The translations under genes and the position numbers were made by a program. Below, in pieces: positions 51,285 to 63,320 of a stretch of DNA of 64,000 bases. Numbering within the stretch: the first letter of the stretch is position 1; each line of letters starts with the position of its first letter. The notes beneath the pieces are model-generated. The model had not been told where the DNA came from. It saw only the letters and a list, made by a program, of their open reading frames with translations, and did no database searches. Source of the DNA: Opitutaceae bacterium TAV5 (GTDB taxonomy: Bacteria; Verrucomicrobiota; Verrucomicrobiia; Opitutales; Opitutaceae); contig CP007053.1 in the NCBI GenBank assembly GCA_000242935.3, positions 4,201,001 through 4,265,000 on the forward strand, read 5' to 3'.

Positions 51285-53198
51285 ATGGACAAAAAAAACC
51301 TGACCATCGGGCTCGCCTTCCTTGCGGCGGCCGCCGCTGTCTTTATCTACGGCGCGCGCCAGCAACCCAAGGCGCCGCCTGCCCAGACACCTCCGGCCGT
51401 CTCCGCTCCGTCCGCGGCGCCCGCGCCGGCCCCGGCCGTGGAGCAGACGAGCGCTCCGGCCACCATCCCGGGCGATGCGTCGTCGCCCGCCGAGCCGGTC
51501 CTGGCGGCGCCACCGCCGCCGCCCAGCACGGAGTTTGCCGCGCTCGCGAGCCCGAAGGCGGACGCCGTCATCACCACGCTCTCCAACGAATTTGTCGAAG
51601 TGCGCTTCACCAACTTCGGCGGCGCCGTCCGCGACGTGGCGATAAAGAAGTATCCGGTCACGAAGGACGATCCCGCGCCCTACGTGTTCAACGAGATCCA
51701 TGCCGACCCGATTCTCGCCTTCACGGGAATCCCCGGCCTCGACCAGAGCACTCGCTTCGAACTCGTCAGCGCCACGCCGGCCGAGGTCGTTTACCGGGCC
51801 GTGTTCGAAAAGCGCCTCGAAATCACCCGCCGCTACACGCTCGCTCCCGCCTCCGACGACAAGGGCAGCGGCGATCCCTATCGTATCCAGCACACCACCA
51901 CGCTGCGCAACATTTCCGACCACACCAATCCGCCCACCTGGGTCAACCTGAGCCTCGGCACCTCCTCGATCCTCAGCGCCACCGACAACGGATTTTATCT
52001 CAACGTCGCCTCCTACGATGGTGACAAGCCGCATTTCACCGACCGCAACGAACTCAAGGGCGGCGGCTTCCTCACCAATTTCGGCATCGGCGACGCCCGG
52101 CCCAAGGCCTGGGTGCACCAGCCCGGGCCGGTCGTCTGGGCCTCGGTCAAGAACCAGTTTTTCGCCAGCATCTACACGCCCGATGCGGCTCCCGCGGCCG
52201 GCGTCACCGTGCGCCGCGTGAATTTCGGCGTGCCGATCCCCGGCTCCAGCGCGGAAAACATCGGGCTCACGGCGTCGGTCAAGGTCGACCTCTCCGCCAT
52301 CCCGCCCGGAGAATCCGCCACGATCGCCGGCAAGCTTTACGTCGGCCCCAAGGAGTACACCCGCCTCTCGAAGTTCGAGCACCGCGAGGACAAGGTGATG
52401 CAGTTCGACCGGTACTTCTTCAACCGCATCTTCCTGAGCGGCATCGTCGCCCCGATCATGAACCGGCTCATGAACTGGATCCACTCCGGCGTCGGCAACT
52501 GGGGCGTGGCGATCGTGCTCATGACGCTGCTCCTCAAGACCGTCTCGCTGCCCTTTACCCTCGCCGCCTCCCGCTCCGCCAAGCGCATGCAGAAATTGCA
52601 GCCGCTGATGAAAGAGATCCAGGAGAAGTACAAGGACAACCCCAACAAGAAGAATCAGGCGACGATGGCGCTTTTCAAGGAGCACAAGGTCAACCCGATG
52701 GGCGGCTGTCTGCCCGTGCTCATCACGATCCCGCTTTTCGTGGCGTTCTTCGCCATGCTGCAGGGCACGGCCGAGCTGCGTTTCCAGTCGTTCCTCTGGG
52801 CGAAGGATCTTTCCGCGCCCGACACCATCGCGCGCATCCCGCTCGGGTTCATGACGCTCCCGATCAACATCCTGCCGCTCCTCATGGGCGCCACGATGGT
52901 CTTCCAGATGCGCCTCACGCCATCGCCGTCCGTGGACAATGCCCAGGCGAAAATCTTCAAGCTGATGCCGTGGATCTTCACGATCATCTGCTACAACTTC
53001 TCCTGCGCCCTCGCGCTGTACTCCACGATCAACGGCCTGTTCACCATCGGCCAGCAGATCGTGGTCAACAAGCTCACCGACGACGAGCCCGTGGCCCCCG
53101 CCCCCGCTCCGGGCGGCGGCGGCAAGGGCCGCGGCCCCGGCGGCAAACCCGCCAAGCCCGTCAGGAACGTGACGCCGAAAGGCCCGCGGAAGTTTTGA
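51285..53198 (+). CDS. yidC: Membrane protein insertase YidC
   Basis: A 637-residue inner-membrane insertase. The N-terminal helix (NLTIGLAFLAAAAAVFIYGA) is followed by a Pro/Ala-rich spacer and the large periplasmic beta domain (residues about 85-380). The insertase core begins at NWGVAIVLMTLLLKTVSLPFTLAASRSAKRMQKLQP and contains NPMGGCLPVLITIPLFVAFFAMLQ, with the hydrophobic groove and helices to about residue 600. The C-terminal tail is basic and Gly-rich, as often seen for ribosome contact. It is the last gene of the rpmH block. Confidence 0.96.
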   Translation: MDKKNLTIGLAFLAAAAAVFIYGARQQPKAPPAQTPPAVSAPSAAPAPAPAVEQTSAPATIPGDASSPAEPVLAAPPPPPSTEFAALASPKADAVITTLSNEFVEVRFTNFGGAVRDVAIKKYPVTKDDPAPYVFNEIHADPILAFTGIPGLDQSTRFELVSATPAEVVYRAVFEKRLEITRRYTLAPASDDKGSGDPYRIQHTTTLRNISDHTNPPTWVNLSLGTSSILSATDNGFYLNVASYDGDKPHFTDRNELKGGGFLTNFGIGDARPKAWVHQPGPVVWASVKNQFFASIYTPDAAPAAGVTVRRVNFGVPIPGSSAENIGLTASVKVDLSAIPPGESATIAGKLYVGPKEYTRLSKFEHREDKVMQFDRYFFNRIFLSGIVAPIMNRLMNWIHSGVGNWGVAIVLMTLLLKTVSLPFTLAASRSAKRMQKLQPLMKEIQEKYKDNPNKKNQATMALFKEHKVNPMGGCLPVLITIPLFVAFFAMLQGTAELRFQSFLWAKDLSAPDTIARIPLGFMTLPINILPLLMGATMVFQMRLTPSPSVDNAQAKIFKLMPWIFTIICYNFSCALALYSTINGLFTIGQQIVVNKLTDDEPVAPAPAPGGGGKGRGPGGKPAKPVRNVTPKGPRKF

Positions 53199-53221
53199 AG
53201 CGCCCGGCGCTTCAAAATTTC

Positions 53222-53341
53222 CGCGCAGTTCAGGGTTTGGAGTTTGGAGTTCAGAGTTGGCGCAAAACGTCCAATCTCATCTCCGGATTCTGAACCAACT
53301 CCCAACCCTGAACCTTAAACCCTGAACCCTAAACTCGTTCG
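53222..53341. repeat. R6-type inverted-repeat element, variant motif
   Basis: The left arm is made of GTTTGGAGTTTGGAGTT units. The right arm is made of CCCTGAACC/TTAAACCCTGAA units ending just before the YebC-type gene. It resembles telomeric AACCCT only by chance. The layout matches the R6 elements at 13896 and 63162. Confidence 0.65.
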
Positions 53342-53344
53342 AAC

Positions 53345-54067
53345 ATGGCCGGTCATAACAAGTGGTCCAAAGTCAAACGGCAGAAAGCCGTCACCGACGC
53401 CCGCAAGGGCAAGGTCTTCTCGCGCCTCTCGCGCGACATCACGCTCGCCGCCAAGGCCGGCGGCGGCGACCCCGAAGGCAACGCCCGCCTGCGCACCCTG
53501 CTCGCCAAGGCGCGCGAAGCCAACATGCCGGCCGACAACGTCGACCGCGCCGTGAAAAAAGGCACCGGCGAACTCCCCGGCGTCGTGTATGAGGACATCA
53601 CCTACGAAGCCTACGGACCCGGCGGCGTCGCCTTCATCGTCAAGGTGACGACCGACAACAAGACCCGCGCCGCGCAGGATGTCCGCTCCGTTTTCTCCCG
53701 TCACGGCGGCAACCTCGCCAGCACCGGCGCCGTGGCCTTCCAGTTCATCCATGCCGGCCAGTTCCTCATCGCCGCCGACCAGACCACCGAGGACGCGCTC
53801 ATGGAAGTGGCGCTCGAGGCCGGCGCCGACGACGTGCTGACCAGCGAGCACGGTTTCGAGGTGCGTTGCGACGTGCACGTTTTCGACAAGGTGCTCACCG
53901 CCCTCGACAAGGCCGGCATCCGGACCGAAAGCGCCGAACTCGCCTACATCCCTTCGAATACCGTGCCGGTTGACGCCACCGTCGCCGCCGGCATCGAAAA
54001 GCTGCACGACGCCCTCGACGACCTCGACGATGTGCAGCAGGTCTTCTCCAACGAGGAGACGGCCTGA
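53345..54067 (+). CDS. YebC/PmpR family DNA-binding regulatory or translation protein
   Basis: A 240-residue protein with the family N-terminus AGHNKWSKVKRQKAVTDARKGKVFSRLSRDI, then ANMPADNVDRAVKKGTGE, VYEDITYEAYGPGGVAFIV, NKTRAAQDVRSVFSRHGGNL and SAELAYIPSNTVPVD. YebC proteins act as transcriptional regulators and, as shown more recently, relieve ribosome stalling on proline-rich stretches. That second role would suit the many Pro-rich spacers in this genome. The gene starts three bases after an R6 repeat. Confidence 0.95.
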   Translation: MAGHNKWSKVKRQKAVTDARKGKVFSRLSRDITLAAKAGGGDPEGNARLRTLLAKAREANMPADNVDRAVKKGTGELPGVVYEDITYEAYGPGGVAFIVKVTTDNKTRAAQDVRSVFSRHGGNLASTGAVAFQFIHAGQFLIAADQTTEDALMEVALEAGADDVLTSEHGFEVRCDVHVFDKVLTALDKAGIRTESAELAYIPSNTVPVDATVAAGIEKLHDALDDLDDVQQVFSNEETA

Positions 54068-54178
54068 AGCGGAGAGCCGGCAGGCCGGCTTTCCCTCGAC
54101 TTTCCCCAAAAATCAGGTGTTTGCCTGACTACCGCGAGGAAGGCGGAACTGGTAACGTACGTGTTATTTTCCGATCAC

Positions 54179-54928
54179 ATGTACAACGCTACCACATACC
54201 CGCATCCACAGCCTGTTTCACCTCGCAAGGGCGGCTTTCTCAACCTGATAGCGAAACCGGTCCGGCTCGGCGGCGCAGTTTTTGCGTCCACGGTCCTGTC
54301 GGCTGCGGGAGCCTTCGCCGATCTCTCGATTACCTTGCAGGATATCGATTCCAGCAGCCTCTCCTTCACTATCACGGGTACCTGGCCCGAATGGGCGGGC
54401 AGTTCTGCCGACAGTGTTATTTTCGTCTGGGCTTCCTCGTCCGGGATCATCGGCCCCTATACGGAATTCCTCAGCGACTCGCCGGATGCGGTGACGACAT
54501 GGGAAAACACCAGGAAGGGGACGACGACGATTACAGACAATCTCAGTAGCATGGTGGAGGATTTGCCCTCAGGGTCAGCCGTGTTGGGCACCGGGGATGT
54601 CGGGGGGATCGATTCTCCAACCGGGGCGATTTTTTACATCAGCTATACCAAACTTCAGGAGAAGGTCGGACAGCCTGTTGACCTGACCTTTTCCCTGGAC
54701 TGGAGCGCAGCGGCCGCCCTCATGGGAGGAAGTGTCTTCGACACCGGCTGGACGGGAGATCTGATCTTTGGCTGGGGGATGTCCGGGGCGCCTGGTTTCC
54801 CGACGCAGGCAAGTGATGCGGGCGTGATTCTGGGAACGGTGTCCGTCGTTCCCGAACTGGCTGCCTATGCGGCGCTGGCCGGACTGGCGATGCTGGCTTT
54901 CGTCGCGCTGCGCCGGCGGAAACGGTGA
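54179..54928 (+). CDS. PEP-CTERM-like exported protein with VPEL variant
   Basis: A 249-residue protein from the ATG at 54179 (MYNATTYPHPQP); a GTG at 54161 would add six residues. A signal sequence (LGGAVFASTVLSAAGAFA) precedes a beta-rich body (SFTITGTWPEWAGSS). The C-terminus VPELAAYAALAGLAMLAFVALRRRKR has the layout of a PEP-CTERM signal, but Pro of the PEP triplet is Leu (VPEL). Whether the exosortase still accepts it is an open question. Confidence 0.78.
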   Translation: MYNATTYPHPQPVSPRKGGFLNLIAKPVRLGGAVFASTVLSAAGAFADLSITLQDIDSSSLSFTITGTWPEWAGSSADSVIFVWASSSGIIGPYTEFLSDSPDAVTTWENTRKGTTTITDNLSSMVEDLPSGSAVLGTGDVGGIDSPTGAIFYISYTKLQEKVGQPVDLTFSLDWSAAAALMGGSVFDTGWTGDLIFGWGMSGAPGFPTQASDAGVILGTVSVVPELAAYAALAGLAMLAFVALRRRKR

Positions 54929-54951
54929 CGAACTGATAGCACATTACGCAG

Positions 54952-55085
54952 CGCACAGAGGGAGCGGCGGCGTCTCCGCCGCCGGACGCGCGTCAGCGCG
55001 CCCGGATTTTGCAAGGATTGCATTTTTGGCGGACCTGCCGGGTCCGTCGGGCGGCGAGGACGCCGCCCCTCCCTGTCGGGGCTTG
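54952..55085. repeat. GC-rich palindromic repeat (R5-like)
   Basis: The ends GAGGGAGCGGCGGCGTC and GGCGAGGACGCCGCCCCTCCC are near-complementary. An inner GCGCGTCAGCGCGC hairpin lies between. It sits upstream of the first corA gene. Confidence 0.65.
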
Positions 55086-55127
55086 CCGTCACGCCCTCTC
55101 CGGCATTCGTTTGGCGCTCGCGCAGGT

Positions 55128-56096
55128 ATGATCCACAACTTCATCTTTTCCGACGGCAGGCTGGTGGGCCACGATCTCGATCTCGACGCCCTGCGGCTCG
55201 TCCGTGCCGACAAGGGCCTCGTGCTCTGGGTCGATCTCGACCAGCCGACCGACGAGGAAATCAAGGCGGTGCTGGAAGGCGTGTTCGCGTTTCACCCCCT
55301 CGCCATCGAGGACTGCGTGACGCCCAGTTCCCTGCCCAAGGTCGAGGATTACGAAGACTACCTGTTCCTCGTCGCCCATCCGGTCGATTTCTCGCAGACG
55401 GACAAGTTCGCGACCACCGAACTGAACTTTTTTATCGGCAAGGAGTTTCTCGTCACCTTTCACCGTTCGCAGCTGCGCTCCGTCGCCTCGGTGATCGAGC
55501 GTTGCAGCAAGGGCGCGGGCATCGCCGCCCGCGGTTCCGACAAGCTGGCCCACCTCGTCCTCGATGCGATGATCGACAACTACGCCCCGATCACCGACCG
55601 CCTGCGCGCGCTGATCGAGGACATCGAGGAGGAAGTGCTCTCGCCCGATTCGGCCGACCTCACGCCGCGCCTGCTCGCCGCCCGCACCGAAATCTCCCGC
55701 CTGCGCGAGGTCATCCGCCCGCAGCGCGAGGTCATCACGCGTCTCGCCCACGGCGAATCGAAGGTGATCCGCAACGTCATGCTGCCCTACTTCCGCGACC
55801 TGCGCGACAATCTCGTGCGCATCGAGGAGACGGCCGCCAGCTACGCCGACCAGCTCCTCATCTCGTTCGATCTCTACCTGAGCAAGTCCGGCTACCAGGC
55901 CAACGAGGGCATCAAGGTGCTCACTGCGCTCACCGCGATCAGCCTGCCGGCGATCCTCATCGGCTCGTGGTACGGCATGAATTTCGAAAACATGCCCGAG
56001 CTCCACCTGCACTACGGCTATGCCGGCGCATGGATTGTCACCCTCATCTGCACCGCCCTGATGATCTGGTGGTGCCGCCGCCGCCGCTGGATATGA
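55128..56096 (+). CDS. corA: CorA-family magnesium/cobalt transporter, copy 1
   Basis: A 322-residue protein from the ATG at 55128 (MIHNFIFSDGRLVGHD). The cytoplasmic funnel part carries FHPLAIEDCVTPSSLPKVEDYEDYLFLVAH and the long helix with RLREVIRPQREVITRLAHGE. Two C-terminal transmembrane helices follow, the first ending in the YGMNFENMPE signature for ion selection (GMN), the second in a basic RRRRW tail. It should transport Mg2+ or another divalent ion as a pentamer. Its stop overlaps the start of a second corA by ATGA. Confidence 0.94.
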   Translation: MIHNFIFSDGRLVGHDLDLDALRLVRADKGLVLWVDLDQPTDEEIKAVLEGVFAFHPLAIEDCVTPSSLPKVEDYEDYLFLVAHPVDFSQTDKFATTELNFFIGKEFLVTFHRSQLRSVASVIERCSKGAGIAARGSDKLAHLVLDAMIDNYAPITDRLRALIEDIEEEVLSPDSADLTPRLLAARTEISRLREVIRPQREVITRLAHGESKVIRNVMLPYFRDLRDNLVRIEETAASYADQLLISFDLYLSKSGYQANEGIKVLTALTAISLPAILIGSWYGMNFENMPELHLHYGYAGAWIVTLICTALMIWWCRRRRWI

Positions 56097-57067
56097 TCAC
56101 GACCCTCGTTTTTCGCGACAACCGCTTCAACCAGCGCAATCCGCCGCCGGAGGCGCTGGCCGCGCTGCGGCAGGACCCGGCGGTGATTCTCTGGATCGAC
56201 CTGTCCGCGCCCACCGATGCCGAAATCAGATCCGTGCTCGAGGACTCCTTCGCCTTTCACCCGCTCGTCATCGAGGACTGCACCACCGATTCCCCGCTGC
56301 CCAAACTCGAGGACTACGGCGACTACCTCTACCTCGTGATGCACGCGGTGGACTATTCGAGGACCGACAAGTTTTCCACGACCGAACTCGATCTCATCCT
56401 CGGCAAAAACTTTCTCGTCACGCTGCACCGGCAGCCGCTCCGGCCGGTCGATCTCGCCATCGAGCGCGCCGTGAAACTGCCGACCGTGGTGCGCGGCCCC
56501 GACCGTTTCGCGCACACGCTGCTCGACTTCATGGTTGAGGCCTACAAGCCCGCGCTCGACGAACTCAACCGCGACCTGCGCGACATCGAGGTGGCGGCCC
56601 TGAGCAATGCGCCCGCGCGCGAGCTTTTCCCGAACGTGGTGGCCTTGCGCAAGGAGCTCTCGCAACTGCGCCAGATCGTGAAACCGCAGCGCGAGGTCGC
56701 CGCCCAGCTCGCCGGCCGCAAGTGGCGGCTGATCCGCCCCGTGATGGTGCCCTACCTGCGCGATCTCTCCGAGGAACTCGGGCGCATCGAACAGCATGCC
56801 GCGGCCTGGGCCGACCAGTTGATCCTGTCGTTTCGCATCTATCTCAACAAATCGAGCCACGAAGCCAACGACGGCATCCGCGTGCTGACGGCGCTGACGG
56901 CGCTGACGATCCCGCCGCTGCTGGTCGGCGGCTGGTACGGGATGAATTTCAAGGCGATGGAAGGCGTCGAGCTGCATGCCCGTTACGCTTACCCGATCGC
57001 GGCGGGCCTCACGGCCGCCTGCGTGCTGGCGATGCTGGCCTACATGCGGCGCAAAAAATGGCTGTGA
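56093..57067 (+). CDS. CorA-family magnesium/cobalt transporter, copy 2
   Basis: A 324-residue paralogue of the preceding gene, begun at the overlapping ATG 56093 (MITTLVFRDNRFNQRN). It keeps FHPLVIEDCTTDSPLPKLEDYGDYLYLVMH, ELSQLRQIVKPQREVAAQL and the selectivity motif WYGMNFKAMEG. The two proteins align along their whole length. Translational coupling suggests they are made in similar amounts and could form mixed pentamers, which is inference. The acidic loop after GMN (MEGVELH) differs from copy 1 (MPELHLH). Confidence 0.92.
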   Translation: MITTLVFRDNRFNQRNPPPEALAALRQDPAVILWIDLSAPTDAEIRSVLEDSFAFHPLVIEDCTTDSPLPKLEDYGDYLYLVMHAVDYSRTDKFSTTELDLILGKNFLVTLHRQPLRPVDLAIERAVKLPTVVRGPDRFAHTLLDFMVEAYKPALDELNRDLRDIEVAALSNAPARELFPNVVALRKELSQLRQIVKPQREVAAQLAGRKWRLIRPVMVPYLRDLSEELGRIEQHAAAWADQLILSFRIYLNKSSHEANDGIRVLTALTALTIPPLLVGGWYGMNFKAMEGVELHARYAYPIAAGLTAACVLAMLAYMRRKKWL

Positions 57068-57084
57068 GCCGACGGGCGCCCGAC

Positions 57085-57237
57085 GGAGCGGCGGCATGGC
57101 AAGCTGTCGGCCTTCGGCCTCGGTACCTGCCGCTGCGACGAGGCGCAGGCGCGCCTCGCCCTTTGCCTGATCATAGCCCAAACACCTGACCGGCGACGCT
57201 TCGCGTCGTCTGCAGCGGCAGGAATGCCGCCGCTCCC
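57085..57237. repeat. GC-rich repeat with GGAGCGGCGGCAT terminal inverted repeats
   Basis: GGAGCGGCGGCAT (57085-57097) and its perfect complement (57224-57236) bound the element, which directly abuts the stop codon of the gene at 57238. Bases 57212-57236 are identical to 37748-37772 and 62426-62450. Confidence 0.8.
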
Positions 57238-57954
57238 TTACGGCTGCGGAGCCGCGGCGTGCTCGCTTTCCAGCTCGGCCTCGGCCGTTCTGGCGGCGGC
57301 CTCGCGGCGCTCGTTTTCCATCAGCACCTGCAGATTGTAGTGTTGGCGGACCTTGTATTCCGGCGGATAAACGATCCGGTCGACCGGGCGCACCGAGGCG
57401 ATGGCGGAGAGCTGGCGGTCGCGCTCCTCCTGCGCCCGGAGGGCGGCGAGGCGGGCGGCTTCGCGGTCGGCATCGGCCCGGCCGCTGTTCAACTCGCCGG
57501 TGCTCTGAACCCGGGCAAGGGCATCCTGGCGCGCTTTTTCGGCGGCGGCGGCCTCGCGGGCGCGCTGTTCGGCGAGCTGGCGGGCCTCGACATCGGCGCG
57601 GGCCTTCTCGTCGGCGAGGCGCTTTTGCTCGGCAGCGAGGCGGGCGGCTTCTTCCTCGCCGGCCTTTTCGGCGGCGACGCGGCGTGCTTCGGCTTCGGCC
57701 GCGGCGAGGCGGGCGGCTTCGGCCGCCTCGGCATCTTTCCGTGATTTGAGCTCGGCGAGGCGGGCCGCCTCGGCCTCTGCGGCGGCCAGGCGGGCAGCTT
57801 CGGCGGCGCGCTCACGTTCGGCCAGTTCATCGGCGGCGGTTGCCTCGGTCTGCTTCGCCTCGGTGGCCTTCTTTTGCCAGCTCTGCCAGCCGAAAAAGCC
57901 GGCGCCGGCGAGGAGCAGAAGGACGATGATCGTGATGATGCTGTTTTTTTTCAT
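57238..57954 (-). CDS. TolA-like membrane-anchored coiled-coil protein
   Basis: A 238-residue protein with one N-terminal transmembrane helix (SIITIIVLLLLAGAGFFGW). A long Ala/Glu/Arg-rich coiled coil follows (residues about 35-190), built of AARLAAAEAEAARLAEL-type repeats. The C-terminal part (RPVDRIVYPPEYKVRQHYNLQVLMENERR) is conserved-looking and non-repetitive. The plan resembles TolA or other periplasm-spanning proteins, but the globular TolA domain is not recognised. Function unknown. Confidence 0.75.
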   Translation of the reverse strand: MKKNSIITIIVLLLLAGAGFFGWQSWQKKATEAKQTEATAADELAERERAAEAARLAAAEAEAARLAELKSRKDAEAAEAARLAAAEAEARRVAAEKAGEEEAARLAAEQKRLADEKARADVEARQLAEQRAREAAAAEKARQDALARVQSTGELNSGRADADREAARLAALRAQEERDRQLSAIASVRPVDRIVYPPEYKVRQHYNLQVLMENERREAAARTAEAELESEHAAAPQP

Positions 57955-58137
57955 AAAAGGGCTTCCGGGCTTGGAGGAGAGAGAATCAGGCAGGCGGCAG
58001 GATTGCCGGATCGAGGCCTGAAGGGTCCGCTCCGGACAAAACGTTGAGCCAGGTTAACCATTGCGGGGCATCATGCAAGCCATGTGAGGGGGTTGCGCAA
58101 CCCCCTCCCTCCCCTGGCGGGCATTTCCCGCAGGATG

Positions 58138-58563
58138 TCATCCGCCGGCGAATACGGGCCGGAAGCCGGCCTCGGCGAGGATCCGCGCGACGTCCTCGCG
58201 TTTGTCGCCCTGCACCTCGATCTGCCCGTCCTTGACCGTGCCGCCGCACCCGCACGCCTTCTGCATTTTTTTCGCGAGTTGTTCCTTCTCCGGCAGGCCG
58301 ATGCCGACAAAACCGCGCACCACGGTCACCGTCTTGCCGCCGCGGCCGGCCTTGGTGCGGAGGATGTCCACGCGGCCGCGATTTTTCTTCGGAGCCTCGC
58401 CGCCGGCCGGTGACGGTCGAAATTCCGCCTTGGCGGATGCTGGCGGGCCGGGCGGCAGGCCGAGGCCGGCGAGCGCGCCAAAGGGGTTTTGTCCGAGGTC
58501 CTGCCCGCCGTCGGTGGCGAGCTTGCCTGTGCCGTTTCCGGTGATTCGATCGTTCCTGCTCAT
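58138..58563 (-). CDS. yciH: eIF1/SUI1-like translation factor (YciH family)
   Basis: A 141-residue protein whose C-terminal half is a SUI1 domain: GRVDILRTKAGRGGKTVTVVRGFVGIG, KEQLAKKMQKACGCGGTVKDGQIEVQGDKREDVARILAEAGF. This is the classic bacterial YciH core, thought to influence start-codon choice on the ribosome. The first ~60 residues are Gly/Pro-rich and look disordered, longer than in E. coli YciH. The start overlaps the stop of the preceding 87-residue gene by ATGA. Confidence 0.92.
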   Translation of the reverse strand: MSRNDRITGNGTGKLATDGGQDLGQNPFGALAGLGLPPGPPASAKAEFRPSPAGGEAPKKNRGRVDILRTKAGRGGKTVTVVRGFVGIGLPEKEQLAKKMQKACGCGGTVKDGQIEVQGDKREDVARILAEAGFRPVFAGG

Positions 58564-58823
58564 GCGCCAGCTCCCCCTTTCCGGCCTCCGCCACAGACGC
58601 CCGCCGGGATGTCCCCGGCGCCGCCGAGAAACATGAGCGCTTTCGCATAGCTCCGGTTCTGAAGAAAATGCGCCAGTTGTGGGTGCAGGCCGCCCGTCTG
58701 CCCGCGTGCCAGCAAATCATCCAGTTGCGCCATACGGGTGCCGATGGTCTGCCCATCCGATTTCCTGATGGCCTCCAGTAGCGCGATGAGTGCTTCCTTG
58801 ATGTCGGTTTCCATTTTTGTCAT
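58560..58823 (-). CDS. Small protein of unknown function upstream of yciH
   Basis: An 87-residue protein from the ATG at 58823 (MTKMETDIKEALIALLEAIR). A mostly helical N-terminus (RKSDGQTIGTRMAQLDDLLARG) is followed by LHPQLAHFLQNRSYAKALMFLGGAGDIPAG and a Gly-rich tail with one cysteine. The HFLQNRSYAKALMFL region is typical of short conserved hypothetical proteins of Opitutales, but I do not know a function. It overlaps yciH by four bases, so the two are coupled. Confidence 0.75.
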   Translation of the reverse strand: MTKMETDIKEALIALLEAIRKSDGQTIGTRMAQLDDLLARGQTGGLHPQLAHFLQNRSYAKALMFLGGAGDIPAGVCGGGRKGGAGA

Positions 58824-59047
58824 TAATTTATAATCACGTCTCGCGGACAATGCTTCAGCTACGCTCACATTATACGCAGCAAGGGGCAATGAACTTGAGA
58901 AAAGATACGATCCGGTAATTGATAAGGGTGCCCAAAAACAACGGGCATGACTACGAACGACCTCAAGCACACATCCTGCATCTTTCCGAATCCGCGCCCG
59001 ACCGCATCTTCCGGACGGCCGCGGCTTGTTTTTTTACGACGACAATC

Positions 59048-61795
<2,748 letters not shown>

Positions 61796-61905
61796 AAACT
61801 GCGGCGATGGGCAGAAAACCCGTTCCCGGGCTTTTCAGCCCGGCGGATCTGCCCTATCAGTCTCATCTGTCATCTCTGTCCCGTCCAACGACCCGTTTAC
61901 CGACC

Positions 61906-63162
61906 ATGCCAACTATCGACGTAAAAATCCCTCCCATGGGCGAATCCATCCTGACCGGCGTGCTGGCCAAGTGGCGTGTGGCCGATGGCGACGTTGTCGC
62001 CCGCGACCAGCCGCTCTTCGAGCTCGAGACCGACAAGATCACGTCGGAAGGCATGGCGGAGGCCGCCGGCAAGATCACGCTCAGGACGGCCGAAGGCACC
62101 GAGGTGAAGATCGGCGAAGTGGTCGCCACCATCGACACCGACGTCACCGCCGGCGCGGCTCCGGCCGCGGAACCGGCGCCCGCGCCGTCCGGAGCCAAAG
62201 CCGCCGCGTCCGCGGCTCCCGTTTCTCCGGCCGTGGCCCGGATCGCCGCCGAGACCGGCATCGATCCGGCCACCGTCCCCGGCACCGGCAAGGGCGGGCG
62301 CGTCACCAAGGCCGACCTGCTGGCCGCCGCCGAAGCCGCCGCGTCTTCGCCGAAAGCTGCCGCCGCGCCTCAGCCTCCGCCGCCCGCGGCACCGTCCCCG
62401 GCGCCGGCGCCTGCCTCCGACTCCGGCAGCGGCAGGAATGCCGCCGCTCCTGCAATCCCCGCCGGCCGCCAGACGCGCAAGAAACTCTCGCCGCTGCGCA
62501 AGCGCCTCGCCGAGCGCCTCGTCCAGGCGCAGCACCAGGCGGCCATGCTCACCACGTTCAACGAAGTGGACATGAGCGCCGTCATGGAGCTTCGCAAAAA
62601 ATACCAGGACGATTTTGTGAAGAAAAACGGCATCAAGCTCGGCTTCATGTCCTTTTTCACGAAGGCGGTCGTGCATGCCCTCCAGGCCGTGCCCGGCATC
62701 AACGCGCGGATCGAGGGCGACGAGATCGTCCAGAACAGCTATTACGATGTGGGCGTGGCCGTCTCGACCGACAAGGGCCTGATGGTTCCGGTCATCCGCG
62801 ATTGCGACACCGTCAGCATGGCCGGCATCGAAAAACAGCTCGGCGACCTCGCGAAAAAAGCGCGCGACGGAAAGATCACGCTTCCCGATCTCGAAGGCGG
62901 CGTCTTCACGATCACCAATGGCGGCATTTTCGGCTCGATGCTCTCGACGCCGATTCTCAACGCCCCGCAAAGCGCCATCCTCGGCCTGCACGCGATCAAC
63001 GAGCGCCCCGTCGCCATCAACGGCCAGGTGGTCATCCGCCCGATGATGTACCTCGCGCTCAGCTACGATCACCGCCTCGTGGACGGCAAGGAAGCCGTCA
63101 CCTTCCTCGTCAAGGTCAAGCAGGCCATCGAAGACCCGACCCGGCTTCTGCTGAATCTGTAA
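61906..63162 (+). CDS. sucB: 2-oxoglutarate dehydrogenase E2 (dihydrolipoyl succinyltransferase)
   Basis: A 418-residue protein. The lipoyl domain (residues 1-80) has the attachment lysine Lys44 in [11 protein letters not shown] Pro/Ala linker leads to the E1/E3-binding domain ([33 protein letters not shown], residues about 105-142). A second linker precedes the catalytic domain ([33 protein letters not shown]) with the active-site [11 protein letters not shown] (His389). The second linker contains a 25-bp block (62426-62450, residues 174-182, GSGRNAAAP) identical to intergenic repeats at 37748 and 57212. No such short repeat is normal in this gene. Confidence 0.96.
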   Translation: MPTIDVKIPPMGESILTGVLAKWRVADGDVVARDQPLFELETDKITSEGMAEAAGKITLRTAEGTEVKIGEVVATIDTDVTAGAAPAAEPAPAPSGAKAAASAAPVSPAVARIAAETGIDPATVPGTGKGGRVTKADLLAAAEAAASSPKAAAAPQPPPPAAPSPAPAPASDSGSGRNAAAPAIPAGRQTRKKLSPLRKRLAERLVQAQHQAAMLTTFNEVDMSAVMELRKKYQDDFVKKNGIKLGFMSFFTKAVVHALQAVPGINARIEGDEIVQNSYYDVGVAVSTDKGLMVPVIRDCDTVSMAGIEKQLGDLAKKARDGKITLPDLEGGVFTITNGGIFGSMLSTPILNAPQSAILGLHAINERPVAINGQVVIRPMMYLALSYDHRLVDGKEAVTFLVKVKQAIEDPTRLLLNL

Positions 63163-63314
63163 CTGGAAGTTTGTAGTTGGAAGTTGGTAATCAGAAACCG
63201 GTGAAGGCGTGTTGCCGGGCCTGTCTCCTGTTTACCGCTCATTTCCCTGCCCTGCCCCGTCCGTCGCCAACCACCAACTACAAACTACAAATTTCAAACT
63301 ACCAACTTCAAACC
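63162..63314. repeat. R6 inverted-repeat element between sucB and lpdA
   Basis: The left arm is AACTGGAAGTTTGTAGTTGG-type sequence starting at the last base of the sucB stop. The right arm is its complement (CCAACTACAAACTAC, then ACTACCAACTTC). It ends six bases before the lpdA start, close enough to affect its ribosome-binding region. Confidence 0.7.
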
Positions 63315-63320
63315 ACCACC

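Noticed and set aside
53222-53341. Telomere-like CCCTAAA repeats
   Set aside because: The motif is irregular, interrupted and forms inverted arms like the other R6 elements. Nothing suggests a linear replicon end.
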